DNA of 9,937 nt, from positions 1 to 9,937 of the forward strand of contig JAFGOZ010000669.1 of assembly GCA_016926235.1 (NCBI GenBank), written 5' to 3'. The position numbers were made by a program, and so were the translations under genes. The notes under the pieces were generated by a model. The model was not told where the DNA came from. It worked only from the letters and a program-made list of their open reading frames with translations, and did not search any database. The stretch comes from Bacteroidales bacterium. Its GTDB lineage: Bacteria > Bacteroidota > Bacteroidia > Bacteroidales > UBA10428. Below are positions 6,900 to 9,937 of the stretch, piece by piece (the stretch's first letter is position 1; the number at the start of each line of letters is the position of its first letter).

Positions 6900-6939
6900 G
6901 GTAGCGTAGAACTGGCAGTTACCCACCAGCCCCGCCATA

Positions 6940-6972
6940 GATCCCGGCGTGCAGAATTACCGCACCGGGCTC
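6940..6972 (-). ncRNA. Group II intron domain V catalytic hairpin
   Basis: The minus strand folds as GAGCCCGG paired with CCGGGATC (a G-A mismatch near the base), a two-base CG bulge on the 3' side, TGCGG against TCTGCA, and a UAAU tetraloop. The AGC catalytic triad and the dinucleotide bulge are at their conserved places. The sequence itself looks intact. The AGC triad is typical of most intron classes, whereas class C introns often have CGC, so the class is left open. Confidence 0.8.
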
Positions 6973-7098
6973 CCCGCATTATTCGCTTTCGTGTTCGGAA
7001 AAGACTAGTGACTTCCATCAGTATTCTTTTCTTCTGTCGCTATTGCAGGCAGTGAGGTCTGCATCAGTCTACCGGGTCTTTCACTACCCGCTGAAGTT

Positions 7099-7146
7099 TC
7101 ACTTATCGTGCACCACATAAGCTACTTTTTCCTTTACCTGCTGCAT
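7099..7146 (-). pseudogene. Stub of the intron-encoded reverse transcriptase/maturase
   Basis: An ATG at 7144-7146 begins MQQVKEKVAYVVHDK and stops after 15 codons. It lies right after the conserved CTTGGGGAAGGGG leader, where the intron-encoded protein normally starts. None of the reverse transcriptase, maturase or endonuclease motifs remain between here and domain V, so the body of the gene has been lost, presumably by deletion. The stub alone is too short to identify by sequence; position is the evidence. Confidence 0.5.
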
Positions 7147-7201
7147 AATGCTTCAACCCCTTCCCCAAGTGGCCGGCTCTCCCGTCCTCAGAGTACTATG
7201 G

Positions 7202-7208
7202 GTCAATC
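7202..7208. repeat. IS21 target-site duplication, left
   Basis: GTCAATC directly precedes the TGCCCG end of the element and is repeated at 9832-9838. Seven base pairs is within the 4-8 bp range of IS21-family insertions. If the ends are taken one base further out (CTGCCCG...CGGGCAG) the duplication would be TCAAT. Confidence 0.85.
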
Positions 7209-7256
7209 TGCCCGTTATCACTAATTTGACCGTAAATTCTCAAACAATTTGACCGA
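7209..7256. repeat. IS21 left-end terminal repeats
   Basis: After TGCCCG the words AATTTGACCG at 7223-7232 and 7246-7255 repeat in direct orientation. Their reverse complement CGGTCAAATT is the core of the right-end repeats, so the ends are inverted relative to one another. Such repeats are the binding sites of the IS21 transposase. Confidence 0.8.
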
Positions 7257-7308
7257 TATCTGGGGTATCCGAAAATGCGTCCACCGGTTTAAAATAATTC
7301 CGGGCAGT

Positions 7309-8061
7309 TTACCGGTCACTTTGTGTGATAATTTTGTCTTTTTTTCGTTGAGATTCTCCTTTCAGATTGAACTGTATTGAGCTGTGTACCAGCCTGTCAC
7401 ATATTGCATCCGCAATGGTTGGGTCTGGCAACTTGGAATGCCACTTCTGAACCGGGAACTGGGTTGTTACAACCACCGAGCCAGTCTGGTCTTTTTCTTC
7501 GAGTATGTCCATCAGTGCCTCAGCATCCCTGCTGTCGATACTGCTCATCAGGAAGTCGTCAATTATGAGCACTTTTACCTTTGCGAGCTTCGAGAGGTAT
7601 TTGAGGTATTGTCCTGTTCCTTTTGCGGAATGGATTTCTTCAAAAAGGATTGCATATCTGAGCTTTTGTGTCAGATACCCCATAGTGCAGGCCTTGTACC
7701 CGATGGCTTCCGCAAGATAGCTTTTACCGCATCCGGTAGGTCCGGAGATAATGATGTTGCGCCGGTTTTCGACCCATTCTGTACTTGTAAACCTCATGAT
7801 GTCTTTTTTTGTGAAACCTCGTTGCTGTTCGTAAACGATATTTTCTATGGTTGCCTGATCGGGTTTAAAGTTTGCCCGTGAGATCATACGCTCCATTTTG
7901 CGTCGCTTTCGTGCGCTATACTCATCATCAACAAGCAGTGCAACAAACTCTGCGGGCTCAAGCCCCTCGGCATCGTTGCTGGAAATACGACTCTGGAGAG
8001 ATGCGGCCATGGTGGTAAGACGCATCGAACGTAACTGATCTATGACCGTTTGTAAATGCAT
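7309..8061 (-). CDS. istB: IstB-like ATPase, IS21 helper of transposition
   Basis: This 250-residue protein is the AAA+ ATPase that acts with IstA during IS21 transposition, binding DNA and stimulating strand transfer or target choice. Walker A is GPTGCGKS (residues 107-114) and Walker B is VLIIDDF (Asp168, Asp169). The N-terminal helical segment up to about residue 90 is also typical, and its length is normal for the family. It starts 27 bp after the istA stop with AAGGAC upstream, giving the standard two-gene IS21 arrangement. The frame is open throughout, so no sign of decay. The last codons lie about 100 bp from the left end of the element. It resembles DnaC-type loaders but the context makes IstB the right name. 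Confidence 0.93.
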   Translation of the reverse strand: MHLQTVIDQLRSMRLTTMAASLQSRISSNDAEGLEPAEFVALLVDDEYSARKRRKMERMISRANFKPDQATIENIVYEQQRGFTKKDIMRFTSTEWVENRRNIIISGPTGCGKSYLAEAIGYKACTMGYLTQKLRYAILFEEIHSAKGTGQYLKYLSKLAKVKVLIIDDFLMSSIDSRDAEALMDILEEKDQTGSVVVTTQFPVQKWHSKLPDPTIADAICDRLVHSSIQFNLKGESQRKKDKIITQSDR

Positions 8062-8088
8062 TGTATTGTGTCCTTTTTTGAGAAGTGG

Positions 8089-9639
8089 TTATTGCTGGTA
8101 GTAGTCGCCGCCGCGGATGTTTTCATGGTCAATTGACGGTGTTGTTGGAAAATGAAGTACCTGCTGGGCGTCAAGACCGTTTTTAAGTATTGACTTGATG
8201 TCAGAAAGCTTTGTGGATTTGAAGTACAGCGCTTTTTCACAGGCTTTTTCAACTCGTCCGGGCTCATACGCTTTGGCCAGTGAAAGCAATCCCTGTACTG
8301 CACGGAAGCCCTGCTGCGGATGGTGACACTTTTTCATGATCGTCTCTGCCACCGCAGCGGTTGAAGTACCGATCTCGCGTGCCTTATCGATAAACCACTC
8401 CGGTCTCATCCCACGTACAAATGCGTGATTGGGAGGCATGTGGTCATTTTTGGTGGTATAACCGTAAGGCTTTAGTGAAATCTGGTGCCGACAGCTGTGT
8501 ACACCATTGTGATAGATCTCCACCGTTAATCCGTTGAGGTGTACATCCACCTTCTTTTTTGCCAGGGTGTACGGTACGCTGTAGAAGTGTTTGCGGAACT
8601 GGATGTGATAGTTTAACCCCACATTGACATCATGCTTGATTTCTGATATTGTGAAGCGTTTCTGCGGAAGTGGCTTAAGATACGGTTTATCATTGTCGGC
8701 AAAGCGTTCATTACGGGAGAGCCCACCGTGATCCTTCATCGGACGGCTGTTGATTATCTCCACTTGCTCTGCAATGGCACTGTTAAGTTCTGCAAGGGAG
8801 AAGAACTTCCGGTCGCGCAGAGCGGCAACAATCCAATGCTGTGCAATAAGTACCGCGCTTTCAACACTGCCTTTGTCGCGAGGGGCTCGTACACGTGCGG
8901 GAAGTATGACTGTCCCATAGTGTTCGGCAAACTCTGCGAACAGGTGGTTAAAGGTCGGATCGTAGCGGTTAGCTTTTGTTACGGCGCTCTTGAGGTTATC
9001 TGGCACAATGCAGGCGGTGACTCCACCGTAGTACTCAAAGGCATGAACATGTGTCATTGTAAAGTGGTGAGTGTGTTGGGAGAGGTTGCCTTCGGCATAA
9101 ATCCGGCTGCTGGCTGCAAGAGCTGAAACAAACAGCTCTACCGGGACACACTCTCCTGTTTCGATGTCTATGTACTCAAGGCCGTCACCGGAGTAGTCGC
9201 TGTAAAGGATGTCCCCGCCTTTATACACATGATGCAGTGAAAGGGTCGGCTTTTTATGTGAATGGATATGACGATAAAATGATGCTTGACTTATACCGTC
9301 GGGATGCTCTCTTCGGTACTCATCGTAAAGCAGTGCTATGGTAACATGGGGCCTTTTTAGCTGTTTCTCAATGTAGTGGATATCAGGCAGTACTGCCGAC
9401 TCTTTTGCGACAACAGGCTGGGATGGCTTGGGGAAAAGTGCTTCCTCAAGCAGCTCGTCGGTTGAATCTGATTTAAGCGGCCAGCTCAGCCCTGATGCTG
9501 AAAACCGGCTACAGATATTGAACACTGATCCCTTGGACCTGTGAACGGCTAGGGCCGTTTGTTCAAGGCTGAGCTTATGGGTCAAACGATGGTTGAGAAT
9601 AGTACGTATTTGCCTCATTGGCATCCTCTTTCTACTCAT
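8089..9639 (-). CDS. istA: IstA-like transposase of the IS21 family
   Basis: A 516-residue DDE transposase of normal IS21 length. The first 50 residues hold a helix-turn-helix-like DNA-binding region (LSLEQTALAVHRSKGSVFNI). The catalytic core has Asp148 in YSDYSG, Asp214 in IVPDNLKSAV, and Glu260 in KGSVESAVL, so D-D-E with 45 residues between the last two. The C-terminal part contains the RKHFYSVPY segment common in IstA proteins. The start at 9639 is supported by AAAGGAG seven bases upstream. It is the first gene of the element and would cut and join its ends with IstB. No frameshift or stop is seen, so it is probably functional. Confidence 0.95.
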   Translation of the reverse strand: MSRKRMPMRQIRTILNHRLTHKLSLEQTALAVHRSKGSVFNICSRFSASGLSWPLKSDSTDELLEEALFPKPSQPVVAKESAVLPDIHYIEKQLKRPHVTIALLYDEYRREHPDGISQASFYRHIHSHKKPTLSLHHVYKGGDILYSDYSGDGLEYIDIETGECVPVELFVSALAASSRIYAEGNLSQHTHHFTMTHVHAFEYYGGVTACIVPDNLKSAVTKANRYDPTFNHLFAEFAEHYGTVILPARVRAPRDKGSVESAVLIAQHWIVAALRDRKFFSLAELNSAIAEQVEIINSRPMKDHGGLSRNERFADNDKPYLKPLPQKRFTISEIKHDVNVGLNYHIQFRKHFYSVPYTLAKKKVDVHLNGLTVEIYHNGVHSCRHQISLKPYGYTTKNDHMPPNHAFVRGMRPEWFIDKAREIGTSTAAVAETIMKKCHHPQQGFRAVQGLLSLAKAYEPGRVEKACEKALYFKSTKLSDIKSILKNGLDAQQVLHFPTTPSIDHENIRGGDYYQQ

Positions 9640-9714
9640 TTCCGGCTCCTTTAATGTAGTTTTAAGAAGTACGGAAAATGTGTTATGGCGGACGCCTTAC
9701 TGGAAAGCCAGTAT

Positions 9715-9831
9715 CGGTCAAATTACGTGAGAATTATCGGTCATTTAAGCTGATAATCCTCGGTCAAATTACCTGAGAATTACCGGTCATTTATTTTGAT
9801 AAGCGGCGGTCAAATTCTGTGAGAGCGGGCA
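9715..9831. repeat. IS21 right-end terminal repeats, 46-bp period
   Basis: CGGTCAAATT begins at 9715, 9761 and 9807, exactly 46 bp apart. Each of the first two is followed by AC[G/C]TGAGAATTA[T/C]CGGTCATTTA and then TGATAA; the third is cut short by the element end at CGGGCA. These are the long multiple terminal repeats expected of IS21, longer and more regular at this end than at the left. Confidence 0.85.
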
Positions 9832-9838
9832 GTCAATC
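9832..9838. repeat. IS21 target-site duplication, right
   Basis: GTCAATC immediately follows the CGGGCA end of the element and equals 7202-7208, showing a simple single insertion without later rearrangement of these ends. Confidence 0.85.
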
Positions 9839-9937
9839 CGACTCCCTGCAAACCATCAGACATTCTCCTTGTTCGTTGACATGTCCTACCACCGGAAAAT
9901 TCCCCGGTGGAGTAAGCAGGGCCTCCCAAGTTCCTGT
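9832..9937 (-). mobile_element. Group II intron remnant, 5'-side portion, runs off the window
   Basis: On the minus strand the window edge begins GAACTTGGGAGGCCCTG, followed by a CCACCGG/CCGGTGG hairpin (9889-9910) and GCAGGGAGTCGGATTGAC, which joins directly to 7208 once the IS21 element is removed. These are recognisable domain-I-to-domain-IV words of bacterial group II introns upstream of the encoded protein. The intron 5' splice site and the other exon lie beyond 9937. Confidence 0.65.

Larger units (their letters stand above)
6901..7208 (-). mobile_element. Group II intron remnant, 3' portion, with coding region deleted
   Basis: Read on the minus strand, CCCATAGTACT then GGACGGGAGAGCCGG and CTTGGGGAAGGGG are the conserved run found just before the intron-encoded protein in many bacterial group II introns. 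It is followed by a 15-codon stub of that protein, then about 125 nt, then domain V (6940-6972) and domain VI (6901-6939). Domain VI carries a candidate bulged A six nucleotides from the ...GCTAC 3' end, as expected for the branch point. A normal intron would have about 1.2-1.9 kb of reverse-transcriptase gene between stub and domain V, so this copy has an internal deletion. It is also split from its 5' part by the IS21 element. Confidence 0.75.
7209..9831 (-). mobile_element. Complete IS21-family insertion sequence, about 2.6 kb
   Basis: The 2623-bp element begins TGCCCG and ends CGGGCA, has istA and istB in the usual order, multiple terminal repeats at both ends, and a 7-bp target duplication. 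Both genes are open, so it may be active. It sits inside the group II intron: removing it and one duplication copy restores the continuous minus-strand sequence GGGAGTCGGATTGACCCATA of the intron. It is clearly less A/T-rich than the operon at 213-6646. Confidence 0.93.

Noticed and set aside
6768..7055. Plus-strand open frame of 95 codons
   Set aside because: It runs antisense across the conserved block and the domain V/VI hairpins of the intron, has no good ribosome site, and its product is Arg-rich nonsense reflecting structured RNA sequence.
7377..7881. Overlapping plus-strand open frames opposite istB
   Set aside because: They are antisense shadows of a gene with clear Walker motifs and correct IS21 context.
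8040..8303. Minus-strand 87-codon frame overlapping istA and istB
   Set aside because: It uses another frame of the istA 3' end and bridges into istB; both real genes explain the sequence.
8728..9126. Plus-strand open frame of 132 codons opposite istA
   Set aside because: Antisense to the DDE core of the transposase; no recognisable domain and no ribosome site.
9715..9831. Possible CRISPR-like array because of regularly spaced repeats
   Set aside because: Only two and a half 46-bp units, the intervening sequence is also repeated, and they sit exactly at an IS21 end where multiple terminal repeats are expected.

Overview
The window looks like an accessory (mobile or integron-type) region of a Gram-negative-type bacterium whose taxon I cannot fix from sequence alone. 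The main gene block is strongly A+T-rich. It is followed on the right by visibly G+C-richer mobile DNA: an IS21-family element nested in the wreck of a group II intron. The radical SAM gene is compatible with an anaerobic or microaerophilic host but does not prove one.

Layout, left to right. Positions 1-76 form an attC-like imperfect hairpin, read on the minus strand. Next to it, 71-167, is the first copy of a roughly 90-bp conserved block. From 213 to 6646 seven tightly spaced minus-strand genes form one probable operon. In transcription order they are: a papain/C39-like cysteine protease (5969-6646), a 69-residue highly acidic peptide (5680-5889), a radical SAM/SPASM peptide-maturase-like enzyme (4368-5627), an unknown protein with a coiled-coil-like N-terminus (3415-4362), two adjacent divergent P-loop GTPases (2424-3362 and 1419-2402), and an unknown protein with a long low-complexity tail (213-1364). 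Positions 6647-6810 hold the probable promoter region. At 6811-6899 the conserved block recurs in inverted orientation, abutting the 3' end of a group II intron (about 6901 rightwards, minus strand). The intron is split by a complete IS21-family element (7209-9831, istA and istB, 7-bp target duplication GTCAATC) and continues past the right edge.

How the genes may work together (inference). A short peptide beside a radical SAM/SPASM enzyme and a cysteine protease is the core of a RiPP-like modification cassette, but no transporter or immunity gene is visible. The downstream paired GTPases resemble the paired 'double-GTPase' arrangement reported for predicted NTP-dependent conflict systems. 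Three of the downstream proteins end in the same short tail, [D/N]-D-I-F-x-[L/I], which suggests a common binding or processing signal. I do not recognise this combination as a named system and regard it as the main candidate for something undescribed.

The operon lies between outward-facing inverted repeats, with an attC-like hairpin directly visible at the left. On the right the intron occupies the equivalent position, which fits attC-targeting group II introns. This suggests the system travelled as an integron-cassette-like unit.
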